This document shows positions 32,231 through 44,027 of a stretch of 64,000 bases of DNA, piece after piece. The stretch is taken from contig JAIWNE010000085.1 in the NCBI GenBank assembly GCA_025331445.1, positions 1 through 64,000 of the forward strand, given 5' to 3'. A model generated the notes under the pieces. It was not told the DNA's origin. It saw only the letters and a program-made list of their open reading frames with translations, and did not search any database. Within the stretch, counting starts at the first letter, position 1. Every line of letters starts with the position of its first letter. This stretch comes from Blakeslea trispora (taxonomy: Eukaryota; Mucoromycota; Mucoromycetes; Mucorales; Choanephoraceae). A program made the position numbers and the translations under genes.

Positions 32231-33154
32231 CTATCCTAACTTTCGCTTAAGGCCTTGTCGATGACGTGGAAGTGAAACGTATGACCCCTCTTGAGATGGT
32301 TTATTGTTAAACATCCTAGAGTTCTTGAGAATCGACTCAACGCTTTTGGAAGCTTCAAAATCCTTCAGAACTATTTTTGATTCTTCTTCATTCAACTCAT
32401 CAACTAATCCTGGCACTCTCTTGTATAGATATGAGCCAAGCACTTGATGCCTGTAAATATTGCCATCTAATCCACGTCGTAAACGCTTTGAGTAGTTTTC
32501 AATGAACGCAATATGGGCTTTTCTTAATTTTTCTGGCAAAGGTAGAGAGCCCGCTTCGACATATTGCAAACATACTGGTAGAGAGGTGTCAATATTCTTG
32601 GCATATGAACTGATATCTTTATTCCTTTTCTCCTTTCCTTTGACATAAAGATATGTGGCGTATGGGATTGCTGAAGCGATTTGAGTTATTGGGTAGACAC
32701 CAGGCTTGATCTTTTCGGTAGGGCTTCTCGTTCCAACTCTTCCAATTAAGCCTCTTTTAAACATTTCGGAGAGTGTTATATCTCCTTTGTACTTGACACC
32801 ATTACATGGTATGATATTATTTGCAAATCTACTAATATTGTTTCTCCCAATAGTCCCAAATAGAGACAAGCGTATGGCAGCCTTGAAACCGAAATTCTTC
32901 AGGGTGTCCTTATAAATAGTCCTGGCATCAAACCCCTTAAATTTTAAAGATTCGTAAAACTCTTCATCAAATTTAAGGTATTCCATCATATCTATTGCTC
33001 CACTCATAATAGCATCATATAATTCGTCGGCAGTCATTTCTTCAGCTTTATCCTTCACCTGATCAGAATCTACGCCTCCCTGAACTGTTCCCGGTTGTTC
33101 TCTTTCCTTTCTCTTCTTTGATGCCATATTCTTTTCTTCTTGTCCTGACTGCAT
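32231..33154 (-). CDS. endogenous viral element: tenui-/phlebovirus-like nucleocapsid protein (right arm), intact ORF
   Basis: Exact mirror of 29826-30749; the 307-aa translation is identical to the left copy. The two genes point toward the palindrome centre and are 1.5 kb apart. Family call and caveats are as for the left copy. Identity of both copies means either that the inverted duplication is recent or that the arms are kept alike by gene conversion. Transcripts from the two arms would be identical mRNAs; read-through across the spacer would give a self-complementary RNA (inference). Confidence 0.55.
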   Translation of the reverse strand: MQSGQEEKNMASKKRKEREQPGTVQGGVDSDQVKDKAEEMTADELYDAIMSGAIDMMEYLKFDEEFYESLKFKGFDARTIYKDTLKNFGFKAAIRLSLFGTIGRNNISRFANNIIPCNGVKYKGDITLSEMFKRGLIGRVGTRSPTEKIKPGVYPITQIASAIPYATYLYVKGKEKRNKDISSYAKNIDTSLPVCLQYVEAGSLPLPEKLRKAHIAFIENYSKRLRRGLDGNIYRHQVLGSYLYKRVPGLVDELNEEESKIVLKDFEASKSVESILKNSRMFNNKPSQEGSYVSLPRHRQGLKRKLG

Positions 33155-33694
33155 TGCTTAGCTTTTTGCTTCTTTTACTAGGACTGTGAATTGGTTAAGA
33201 TGAGATAGGAAACCTTGTGTGTTGTATTCACTTACTTGTAGCAAAAAAAAAATGAAGCAGACTAAAAGAAGATTCTTCCATTCAGTTTTATATTTTCTAT
33301 CTCTATTTATGCTAACTATATCATCTGTTAAATAAATTTGAAGTAAGCATGATTGAAAGGGGGGATTTTTCTGTTTAGAATAAGATGAATTAAACTTGAT
33401 GACACAAAGTAGAATTGTGTTTTCGATAAATTTCTTGATTTAATGATGCATCTAGCTTACAATACATCATCACCCTAGACCACCTTAAAAACTGTTGAGC
33501 TATGATTGAATACTGTATGAATGCTTTGTAGATTATATAGTTAATAAAGTATATGCTTTGTTCTTTGCATCTATGTACGTTGGAATTGCCCATTAAAGAA
33601 ACCATTTCATCAAAAACCTTTTGTGAGGAAAAAAAAGATGAAGCTGGGTAAAAAAAAAGGTTCTCCGTACTGATTGCGCTTAGTGCACAGATGT

Positions 33695-35880
33695 CTAGTT
33701 TGATCTGGATTTCTTGTTGACGTCCGATTCCTTGAAAGAAGCTTTGTGCTTGCGTAATCCTTTGATTCTTTTGGCTTGACCTGATCAGGTAGGCTTGTTC
33801 ACGTTACGTCGTTTCCGGCATTCCTTGATAGTTTCTGGACTGTCAAAGTCTTCAGGCTTTTGCTATGTTTGCACGTCTGAATATCCTACCCAAGTAGTTA
33901 AATACTCGATACCATTTGGTTCTACTTCTCTATGATTGATCACGGCTTAAACTCCATAAATGTCTTTGTTTTCATCAGACTTGTTTGTTTCATTCTCCAC
34001 TAGTTTGGTTTGCGAAGTAGGGATATTTCTGGCTAGAAAGAAGGCTATACGATTAATCAAGATGCAATTCTCATTGGTTATATAATTGTTATAGAATGAG
34101 ACTATAGCATCCTATACCTAATCAAATCTGACTTGTAACTCTGTAGCTATACTTAGACAATTGTGAAATATATTAGTATAGCGACCCCTGTGTATTATAT
34201 AAAACCTTCTTCTACTCTGGAAGTTTAATAAAGCTATACAAAAGTCTCAAAAAGCACTTACAGATAGTCTTTATTATAATAATAGCACAGGATGCAACAA
34301 TAATCATGTACATAAAACGGACCTTCGTACTTGGCATCCGTTTCCCGACGCTTTTTTTTTCTGTGTTTTTGATCATTACTCTAGCACCTATGGGAAATGG
34401 TTCTTTGAGTATCCGATGCTTTCTTTCAGAGTGCTCGCTATCTTTTTACTGTGTTTTGATGATGTGATTCCTAATTTCAGAAATGGTGTAGTGATTGAAT
34501 CTTTTGATTTCTTTTTTAACTTATATTTATTTATCATATCGTCAGAGATATCCATTCTCAATAGAACTTTTGTGTAATCTTTCAGGTCATTTGCTTGGCA
34601 ATTTAGTATCACTTGAAATAGAGTATGATTGTGTAGTCTTGATATATGTTGATTCATTAGATACATGGTGCCTTCGACATACAAATCCCATGATTATGTA
34701 TTCATATCCATTCATCATTTTGAGGATAATTGGTTTAGCAGTCTTTACATGAGTTTCCAAGTTGCCGGCTAGAGTGTAAGGTAACGAGAGAGCAGATTCA
34801 ATGCCCATTTGTTGACACAAACTCTTAAGCAATTCGTTATGAAATTCTAGTCCTCTGTCATGTTGAAGTACTTTAGGATATCCCATAATGGAAAATATTT
34901 ATATCAACTCCTTGGCGACGTCTAGGGCTGTTTTGAATTTGATTGCTCTAAGAATCACAACTCTACTAAAGATGTCAACGCGCACTAATAGGTAGTTATT
35001 ACCTCTAGGAGTTGTAACATCGAACGTGCCTAGATCAACAGTAACTTTGTTTCACGTATTGTTGGGGGCATCACTCTTTGGAGGATGAAAAGCATGTTTT
35101 GCTAGATTGAATCGAGCTCATTAATACAATTCTTGATGTATTTTGTTACATCTTCGCGCAAGTGTAAAATGATATTTTGTTTTTCCTCTTCATTTTGAGG
35201 TTGCATGTATTTGTCTATACGACTAGCAGCAATGATTTGGTCAGTAACGTTATTTGATTTTGTTATTTCCATTTGTGAGGTTTCTGATGTTATGTGAGGC
35301 GAATTGTCACGGTTTTCTTTTGCTGTTTTGGAAGCTGCTTTCGTCTCAACTTGCGTATAAATCACTTGCTCACCCCTTTACAGCATTTGATCGGCGTTAT
35401 CAGGATAAAGCAAACGCGATAAGTAATCAGCCAAGACGTTGGGTACTCCGGCATAGAAGGTGATGCCAATGTCAAATTTGTAGATCATCTCGTAGTAATT
35501 TTCAATGATTCAATTGATTTTTGGTTGAGAGTGTAGATACAGTATACCTTTGTTATTGGTATAGTAATGAAAGCGCTGACCAGACAACCACTGTTCCCAT
35601 TTGGTAGTGCAATAGAGAAATGCTAGGATCTCACGTCGAGAGGATTCATGGTTGAGCTCTGCTTTCAATAAAGTGCATGCAACAAAGCCGATATAGCAAA
35701 TGTGGTTATCAATTAACTGATACAAACAACCACCAATATCATATCCACTAGCATCAGTTACGAGATGCAGAGGACATTTGAGGCTAGTACAACTGAGTAC
35801 AGGAGTATTAGCGAGTACGAGTTGCAATGTACGCATAGCTTCGGAATGCTCTGCAGTCCATACTGTAGCAGAATACCTAA
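33695..35880 (-). pseudogene. decayed Ty3/gypsy pol (right arm mirror copy)
   Basis: Reverse-complement counterpart of 27100-29285 with the same RNase H, integrase and chromodomain fragments and the same stops, so its decay predates the duplication. Confidence 0.8.
34087..34299 (+). mobile_element. 213-bp solo LTR (right arm mirror copy)
   Basis: Begins TGTTATAGAATG and ends GATGCAACA, flanked by ATAAT on both sides. It is the mirror of 28681-28893, here in the forward orientation with TATTATATAAAAC and AATAAAGCTA. Confidence 0.8.
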
Positions 35881-37184
35881 ATATAATTGATCTGTTACTA
35901 CATATATCCATACATACCTTTCAGTTCTAAGCCTATAAAAATCAGTTATTCCATTACTGAGTCATATACCATTTTTGGATAGCTATTTACATACCAATGG
36001 ATATAGAACACTTAGATAAGCTTAACATGATATTATAGAGAGAATAGCAGAGAAAATAGGAATGATAGTTGTTACTGCAATTACTATAAACAATATAAGA
36101 TTATGCTCAGGAACTATCGGAAATAATATGATCATTTGTGGTGTTTAGGATTGTAGTGATATATAAGAAGAATAGAGTAAGACAAAGAAAGTACTTTGAG
36201 AATGCTTGTAGTGTTTTATTTCTTGTAAAGATTGGAAGAGGAGTTTCATAAGTTATCACTGTGGTATTTCCCTAAGCATCCTATAGCCAAGTCGAATTAG
36301 ATTACACCTATAATACTAAAACCTTCTAATACAATGTTAACATCATATTAGAAGGTAGAAATCATATAAATGATTCTACGTATTTTATTGGTACTGAATT
36401 TAAATTACAAGAGATTGATTTTTATTATAAGCCAATTTACTTTTGACTTATGAATCTTCCCTTACTTTTAATAAAGGATTCAAGGAGACTCATTTCGCTT
36501 AACCGACTCATTTTTACAACTTACTGATTCATACGTCAAATATCACAATCACTACAACTACTATTTATACATGTCACAGTTATTTACAGCTTGTACTAAA
36601 TTAGTGTACTTAGTCTATATGATTACATCACTCTCATCATTTACTTGTCTTTATATGACTTAATTAGATGAATGATGTTATGGAGTGATTGAGTCGGATT
36701 CTGTATATTGAGAACCTTATTGACTTTACTTCAGATGCTTTATTTAGTAAGTAATTTATCTGTTAAGTCAAGAGATTAAACAAGATTAAAGAGAGGGTTT
36801 TATTCAGTGCAAGGATGGGATGTCAATATAAATTATGTTTGGTAACACAGAACAAGATCTGTATTTGATTTAGTAATATATCGAATATTATATGATGTAT
36901 GTTCAATACGATACATCAGTAAGGACTTACAGGGATTGATTTCATTATGTCTGATGTTATTATCCTTATGACTTATTTGGTTTACATGTTACCTTATTGT
37001 CATCGTTGAGACTTAAATGTGCTCAGATCACCACATCACTCAACTTCAGGAACGTAACAAAATCATATAAATAGTCTTTAGTGAATTAAGATAGAAGCTT
37101 TAGACTACTTTGGAAATAAAGACCATTCTAGTCGACTTGGTGTTTTCTTTTTTATATTTTTTTTTATTTTATTACAACAGTAAC
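35881..37184. other. gene-free AT-rich retroelement debris (right arm mirror copy)
   Basis: Reverse complement of 25796-27099; nothing coding seen. Confidence 0.35.
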
Positions 37185-37736
37185 TGTTGTATAAGTAGGT
37201 TCTCAGCAGTAACAAAAGAGACAAAGTACGACTAAGACTCAACTTTTATTGTTTTGTCCGGATTAAGTTCAAAGTAAATTGAATGAGCTTTCTAACTAGT
37301 CAAGAATCTATCTCTATTTATACTATTCTATTGATGATGGAAAGTGACTTGGTCTTTGATGCACAATGTCTATCTTCGTTACACCTTATCTTATCTGCCA
37401 ATGAACAACTATTTATAGCAGGCCAACTTTTATGACTTCTTGCATTGAGACATAAATAATTAAGCAGTGACATCTTCATAGTTCTACAAGACTTGAGATA
37501 TTAATATCACCATCATTATCATATGACATCTTGTAACTATTGTGAGTCTAGATATTCTATTTGTTAATCCTGCAATGATAGCAGTGACATTTGGTTGTCA
37601 GGCTAGACACTCAACTCTATAGCTCTGTTACAAGTGACTGTGTAATACGTCTCTTTATTTGGTAGTTTATGATCTGAGTCTAGACAGAGGTTACATGTCA
37701 ACTATTGTGTTGTTCGATACATCTTTCGATACAACA
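37185..37736 (-). mobile_element. 552-bp solo LTR (right arm), unbroken
   Basis: Begins TGTTGTATAAG and ends TTCGATACAACA, with the duplication GTAAC before (37180-37184) and after (37737-37741). It preserves the empty site of the Ty3 insertion found in the left arm (ATTTGTTAATCC near 37560), which proves the order of events. Confidence 0.75.
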
Positions 37737-37979
37737 GTAACCACTAATGTAGCGTGCATGAAACACCTGCTATATTTGAAGAATATAACATTAAGCTCTT
37801 TATCCAAGACTTTTTGTAATAATACAGACAAGAGACAGATTGCAGAAAAAGAGAAATGAGATACCAAAGACTTCCGATCAATGTACAATCTTTTCCGATG
37901 AATTTATCAACGAAAAATTCAAAGGTCACGTGACTTACAGTATTGATATATTTATGTAGCATTTTACAAATATATAGCT

Positions 37980-38051
37980 TCTTCGGTAGTATAGTGGTGA
38001 GTATCCCCGCCTGTCACGCGGGAGACCGGGGTTCAATTCCCCGCCGGAGAG
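37980..38051 (+). tRNA. tRNA-Asp (GTC anticodon)
   Basis: The 72-nt gene folds as a cloverleaf. The acceptor TCTTCGG pairs with CCGGAGA (one T-G pair), followed by discriminator G. The D arm contains TAGTATAGTGGTGA; the anticodon stem-loop CCCGCCTGTCACGCGGG carries GTC; the T arm contains GGTTCAATTCC, the internal B box. No intron. A T-rich run soon after 38051 (TTTCTTTTTC and TTTTTTTC) is a suitable RNA polymerase III terminator. It decodes GAC/GAT. The large palindrome ends inside its first 15 bases, but the gene itself is complete. Confidence 0.96.
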
Positions 38052-39408
38052 TTTCTTTTTCTTTTTTTCTTGATGTAGCGTATGATTTTCTTTGCTTGCT
38101 TCTTTCTTTTTTGATCAAAGAAGGCTTCCAGTTGTCACAAGGTTATGAAGCCGAGTCAGGTTTTTGCAAGCAGCTTGGATAAATTTTATTCTTGATTGAG
38201 ATACAAATGGATCAAGTAGTGGAGAATATTTGTAGTAATAAGCACTAGGTTTTAGCTTGACCGGCTGTAATAAGAGTAAAGGATAAAAGAAAGAAAAAAG
38301 AATATATGTGTTGATGTTTTATATTCAAACAATGAGAATAGAACCAACTAAGAGTAAACAGTATGAGATGACAAAAAATAGACTTAATCGAATATAATGA
38401 ATAAAGTGATTCAAAGGACCTTATAGTCCTAACTATATAGGGATGTTAAGCCAAAGTAAGTCTTGATGTGAGGTATCAATGATGATAGAAGCAAGAACGT
38501 AGATTAGTTAAGAGACAGATACAGGTCAAATTTTGTTAGAGAGAGCAAATGCCTTTATATGTGGCTCTAAACTAGATGTTGATTATAAATTTTATATGAA
38601 TAATAATGATGAGCCAAAATGAAATTAACAAGATATCTTTAATTGATTCGTAAACAGAAGATGATAAGAAATAGAACTAAACAATAAACAAGGCAAGATG
38701 CATATAACTAGGATGGTTGTACTCAGATAAAGGAAATGTAGAGATAGAATAGAGTAAAAGTATCACTATATACAATAGGATGAATGCAAGATCTCATAAG
38801 AGGCAAAAGTAAGACAGTAACTAAACAGAGAAAACTTGTATAGTGTTAAATGTAACAACATCGTTTGCAGTCAGATGTGAAGAATACATGATACAACAAA
38901 GATAGCAACGGTACATAACGTGTAGCTGGCCCTGATGCGTCCAGCTACAGTTCGAGATAGAACAAAAAAAAGTAAACGTAAGATTCAAAGAACATGCTTG
39001 AAAAAACAGACCTGAACAATGTAGAACATCAAGCACCAAAAGGAAGCGCACAAAAGACCAACAAAAGCAAAATAACTCAAAAACACTAACAAGATTACAC
39101 TAGAAGCCGTCAACAAATCTCCTCTCTCCCCCTCAAAAAATAAAAACAAAAATGCCTGAAGCACTATACACACACAAGAATTGTAATGTACAAGCCAAAG
39201 TCACTGACCAGACAAATAAAAGTTTATTTGTATATCGTTCCAGATCAAATGTTATCAAGTTTATAAGAACTGTGCGCCTACAACAAACAAGATTGGCAAT
39301 TTTCATGTGTTAACATTTAAAAACTTTTGATTATAAGCTTGATTATGTACAGTTATGTTTATAAGAGTAAAATTAAATAGCCAAGTAATGATACAAATGA
39401 TGACTCGC
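38052..39408. other. intergenic region
   Basis: AT-rich and purine-biased on the plus strand; no ORF, RNA gene or transposon recognised. It marks the change from transposon-rich to gene-bearing sequence. Confidence 0.5.
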
Positions 39409-41778
39409 TCAACCTTTCTCTTCAGTTACAGTAGGCATAGATTTATGGAGTGGGTCTACGGATGCAATTGGTGTAGCGGAGCTGGAGGCATCCTCGTCAG
39501 TTGTTGATGAGCACACTGTATTGATTGTTGTCTCGCCTTCCAGATGATCTACCTCATTCGGTTTTTGCAAGTGATAAGCAATATTTTGATTCTTGGGATA
39601 AACCCTTTCATCTATTCTATTGGTTGAGGGCATCAAAAAGTAATTAGCAGTAGGAGGATAAGCGTTATTACTTTGAAATCCAAGTTGCAAAAAAAAAGTA
39701 AAAAATTAGTGAATAACTCAGAATGTGTGCATTGTTTTTTTTTTGAGAAATACATTAAAGTGTTAGCTTGGTGTGTTGGAACAGCTGTAGGTGATTCCCA
39801 ATATCCTAGGGAATGTCTGGATGGCTGAGTGACGCCTACACCTAAGTTCCCATATCCGTAAAGCCTATTGTTGCTTTGGTCGACATTATACATATTGTCA
39901 TTTTCACTAGTATGATAATTTTCATCAAAGTATCTTTCTTGATAAGAGGGACTCGCTGATGACACATGTGCCTGGTCGATATGATTATACTGATTTATAA
40001 AAGAACTGTTTGTATTTATCTGAAGCCCACCGCTTGAAGCTTGACTAGTTAGCGTGTGTACGTTTGGGTTGTACTCGGTACTTGTTCTCGAAGCAATATT
40101 CGATATTGATGGTCGTGGCACATATATTTTCGAATGTTCGTCTATCGCAGGCGACATGTTCTGAGCTATCTCGTATTCATAATTTGCTGAATCTAATGAA
40201 GAGCCCCCCTTTCGATTTTTCGAGAATGAGGTGATTCTACGTCGACGACGCCAGTAGAAAACAAGAGAGCCCAGTATCAGGGCTAGAGCAATCGCAATTC
40301 CTACTATAAGGCCTATAAAACCTTTCAGTCCTCCTAATTGTGAGAAGGGTACTGATGACGCTTGTTTGTATATAGCTGATTGAGACCAAGTCCAGCTAGT
40401 GAGATTTAGTAATTGTATATCAACTGCTTTAGAGCTTTCATTTGTACCGGCAATGACCCATATTTGGTCACCAATTAGTATAGACGTATGATTTGAACGA
40501 AAATAGCCTAGTCCATGAATTTCAGGTTGTGTCCAAGTTAGATTGTTCATATTCCGTGTGTCTAACAACCAAACGTCATTTAGGAGAAAGGCACCTGTTT
40601 CATTAAATGATTCACCACCAATGACTACAAGTGTGCGACCATCTGGATGTAAAGTAGTTGTATGATGTTTTCTTCCGATTGGCGAATTGTCTCCATATGT
40701 CTTCAAGTTTGACCAAATGGCTTTTTTTTTAGGAATGGTGATTGAAAAATTAAAGATTTGCTGATTCAATATGTTGATTCTTCAAACATTTCTCTAAAAT
40801 TCGTACTTACAAGTTCTGGGATCCAGTACAATAATATCTGACATGTTAGCTAAAGGGTGATTTGTAACCATATCCGCAGCCGAGATGTTGTTAATGACTG
40901 ATCCACCAACAATCATCAACTGTCCATTTGTATCACTAGAGGGGAGCATCAATTATTTATTGTGATTCTCAATAAGTAAGTCTTTAACAAGAAAAAACAG
41001 CAAACCTTATTTGAGTCATGGTAGCATTTGATCTAGGATGGCCATCATATTGAGGACCACTAATCCATAGATGTGAGGAGCTGTCATAAATTGAGGTATC
41101 TTGATGCCAGTAATTTGAAATTTGTGTTGAAGAGGAGAGACCAGTGAAAGGATCTGAGCTGCCGCCTGTACAAAAGCTTAGTACATTAGTTATTGATAAA
41201 AAACAAAAAAAAACTAATTTTTGAATCTTTTTAAACATACCGAAAAACCAAGTCAAGTTGGAGCTTGTAAACTCAAGTGCTGCGTTTCTTCTAGCAAGTG
41301 GAAGGCTTCCCGTATTTTGTAATTGTTTCCAAGCTTTTGTTTCTGTATTGAATTGACAAACAGTCATAGAAGATTCATAAGAGCCATTCAAGTCACTTCC
41401 TGCACCAAATATATTAATACTAACACCATCTGCACTAGGCAAAGCCTGTGCAAAATGCATAACAGGACATTGATTATTTGTTATTAATGATGATTTATCA
41501 GTTCTAAAAAAAAAGTTTGTTTGTTTTCAAGGCACATTAAGCCAAATCTTTAAATGTTGTTTTTAAGCCTACACTGGTGGTTGAAGAGTGTCAAAGCTCT
41601 GATTCAAATCTATAAAAGAAAGCTTGTTTCCTGCTTGTGTGTTTTTTGAGAAAGAAAAGACCCATAGCGTATTTGATTTCTTAATATACACTGGCTTCCC
41701 AGGAATAGGAATAAGTCCAGGATCAACTGCATCTACTGCCAACAGAGACAGTAATAATAGCACAAGTATTTGCTTCAT
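39409..41778 (-). CDS. kelch-repeat protein with signal peptide and one transmembrane segment
   Basis: At least six exons. The start chosen is ATG 41778 because MKQILVLLLLSLLAVDA is a clean signal peptide; an upstream ATG at 41826 would bury it. The extracellular part has kelch/beta-propeller blades, visible as GAGSDLNGSYESSM, LMIVGGS, TLVVIGGESF with NDVWLLDT, and IWVIAGTNES. After the blades comes a strong transmembrane helix (FIGLIVGIAIALALILGSLVFYW) followed by the stop-transfer RRRRRI and a long Ser/Asn/Tyr-rich cytoplasmic tail. The last intron joins at about 39770 to a terminal exon ending at 39409. Such proteins are common in Mucorales and probably sit at the cell surface; the ligand is unknown. 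Exon borders between 40780 and 41580 are approximate. Confidence 0.75.
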
Positions 41779-43639
41779 ACTAAATGAGGTGTGTAACAAC
41801 ACAAAAAAAAAAGAAAGATTAAACAAAGAGAGGACGATATGAAGATGAAAAATGAAAGAAAGAAAAAAAAATTAGGAGAAAAAGGGGAAAGGGACTAGAC
41901 AGGAGCCTTGGTATTTGCTCTTTGTTAAACGTGCAGCCATTTGTGCCAGTAAATACAAATAAAACACCAAGCCTTGTTTTTCTTTTTTTGACCGTGTCAC
42001 AGTTAGGTGATCACTCGCTTTTTTCTTTACTTTTTTTTTTTTTTTTTTTTTTTGCTTGCGCCCTTTCTTTTAACTTGACGAGAATCAGGTCATTTCTAGA
42101 GAGAGAAAAAATACTTGAAATAATCAAGTTAAAAAAAAAAAGATTAACATCTAAGGATACGTTAATACATGAAGCAATGCTCTTTATTTTTCTTCTTTAT
42201 TCATCTTTATCTTGTTTGACTATGGAAACATCAAAGGTTTTTGTACCGACCCTATTCTTCAATTCCCTGTTATTCACCTAATCCAAAATTGATTTATTCA
42301 TGGTGATTTTAACAGTAAACATCCATGAATGGTTTCTTAGACAGCTTGAGTGACTGTGAAGCAAAACAATATAAAAGATATATCATGTAATTGTCAAGCT
42401 ATAGTTCATGTTTCCAATAGAACCCTGAAAAAAATGATGTGTTTCGAAAAAAGTACGAATATTGCTTGACTCTTGGTCCTATTTCATCACATGATAGTAT
42501 TTTCTTGAGAAAACTTTCCTTTTTTTTTAGGATCCAAACAAACATAAGCCATAAGAGCTGATCCCTGACAATGAAAAAAAAAAAAAGGACAATTAAAGCC
42601 ACTGTCTTGATAAAAAAAAAGAAAAGATGTTTACTGCCTATTCTTGTAAAAAACTATTTTTAGTAGGTTGGAAATGACTTGAAACTGAAGAGCCCAAGAG
42701 TCATTGTTAATTAGTAATAAAATGTTTTGATTGATGACAACAAACATGCATCTCAGTACCTCCCAAAGCTATTAATAATAAGAGAAGGATCATGCATATA
42801 AACACCTTTTGTACGCGCATGACTCTTCTCCCTCTCATTTCTAAATAGAGATCAAACTTTATTGTTTTTACTTGTAAGATATAATTAACCTGTGTACAAC
42901 CTGTGTCAATCTCTCCATAGAATATGGCAGCATTTTGACAAATGGTAAAGAGAGTTTTTTTGTTTACCAAGAAACATGCGGTGTATATTCTACATCATTT
43001 TAGGATAATTAGGCGGAATTGTACTGCTCTTCTTATGTTTACCCCAAGCTATATCGAACCTACTAAATAAGGCAGCAAATGTGGTGAAGTATAAAGCATA
43101 AATTTAATACGAATGGTACATTATTGAAGTTTCAAGTATTGATTGAGTCATAAGACGCAGCTCATCATTTGTTGCTATTCTCGAGTCTGACTTTTGTAAC
43201 TAATACCAAGATATAAGATTGAGTTCTTGGTTGATTGCTCAAGATAATGTTGCTAACTTGTGTTTTAATAGCATATCCGTGATTAGTTAAAATCGTATTC
43301 TTATTTTGACATACTCCAATTCCATCTCAAAGCCCCAGTTTTCTCTTAGATCGGTAGCAGCGCATTATTTCAAGTGTACTTCTGTACAGTTCTTGTGGCC
43401 TCACGAATTCCCTCTCTTTTGTTTTCGACAAATATGAACTGATACAAACTACTAGAGCATCATTGCTTGCTACGATAGGGTTGGATGAAACAGTCTCAAA
43501 GTTTAAAGAAAGATGATTAGAAGTAAAGTCACATCCTCCTCTGTATTTTGTTTATTTTGTCTTTAGGATAGCATCTAATGCAACAAAGAGTGATTATTAT
43601 TTTTTAAGGGGGGAGATATTTTGTTTACCATGATGATGG
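41779..43639. other. intergenic region
   Basis: Contains long poly-T/poly-A tracts (for example about 42030-42052) and no supported gene. The short frames seen (up to 119 codons) are low-complexity and lack homology that I can recognise. Confidence 0.45.
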
Positions 43640-43905
43640 TCATTCAGATTTGTTTTGTTTTTTGGAAAGAGAACCATCATCCTGTGCGAAAGAGAACTGT
43701 GAGACGAGTTTGTTTGATGACGCCACCAAACGACGTTCTGCAGGTGGTTGGTAAGTAAAGATGTTTCTATTAGGTTCATTTTGGCGAGTTGGGCGATTGT
43801 CCTGATCTTTGGTGTCTAAAGAGCCAAAAATTCTACCAGCCACTTTATATCAAAAAAAGGACCCCGCCTCATCAAGTTACTAACATCATTAGAATCATCC
43901 ATCAT
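43640..43905 (-). CDS. small conserved-looking protein of unknown function
   Basis: The main exon (43842-43640) encodes a compact, polar protein of about 68 residues with IFGSLDTKD, RPTRQNEPNRNIF and QPPAERRL. It is preceded by a plausible 3' splice site, so the first codon of the frame (GTG at 43843) is not the start. A short upstream exon with ATG at 43905 joins in phase through a 38-nt intron, which is unusually short; a further GTAAGT at about 43914 suggests the true 5' structure may be different. No signal peptide or membrane segment. The Pro/Arg/Asn motif style suggests a short disordered adaptor or nuclear protein, but I do not recognise the family. Confidence 0.5.
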
Positions 43906-44027
43906 TTCTACTTACAATGTTTTCCCTTCTGCTGATCTTGTTCAGGCTATCACTCACCCAAAAAAAATAGTAGTTTTTCATATAGATATCAGGGTTAGAT
44001 AAAGCCCTTAACATGAACATAAATAAA

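Larger units (their letters stand above)
19790..37994. repeat. 18.2-kb near-perfect palindrome with nested retroelements and a virus-like gene
   Basis: Sequence from 25417 to 31421 is repeated in reverse complement from 31559 to 37563; every matched coordinate pair sums to 62980, so there is no net indel over about 6 kb. The outer part 19790-20226 matches 37560-37994 (sum 57784-57785; at least one indel and one substitution). The difference in sums is explained by the 5.2-kb Ty3 element in the left arm only. The inner arms are separated by a 137-bp spacer. The right arm ends at 37994, fifteen bases into tRNA-Asp, and the left arm ends with the same fifteen tRNA bases at 19790-19804. Each arm carries a solo LTR, a decayed Ty3 element, a second solo LTR and a nucleocapsid-like gene. 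Confidence 0.85.
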
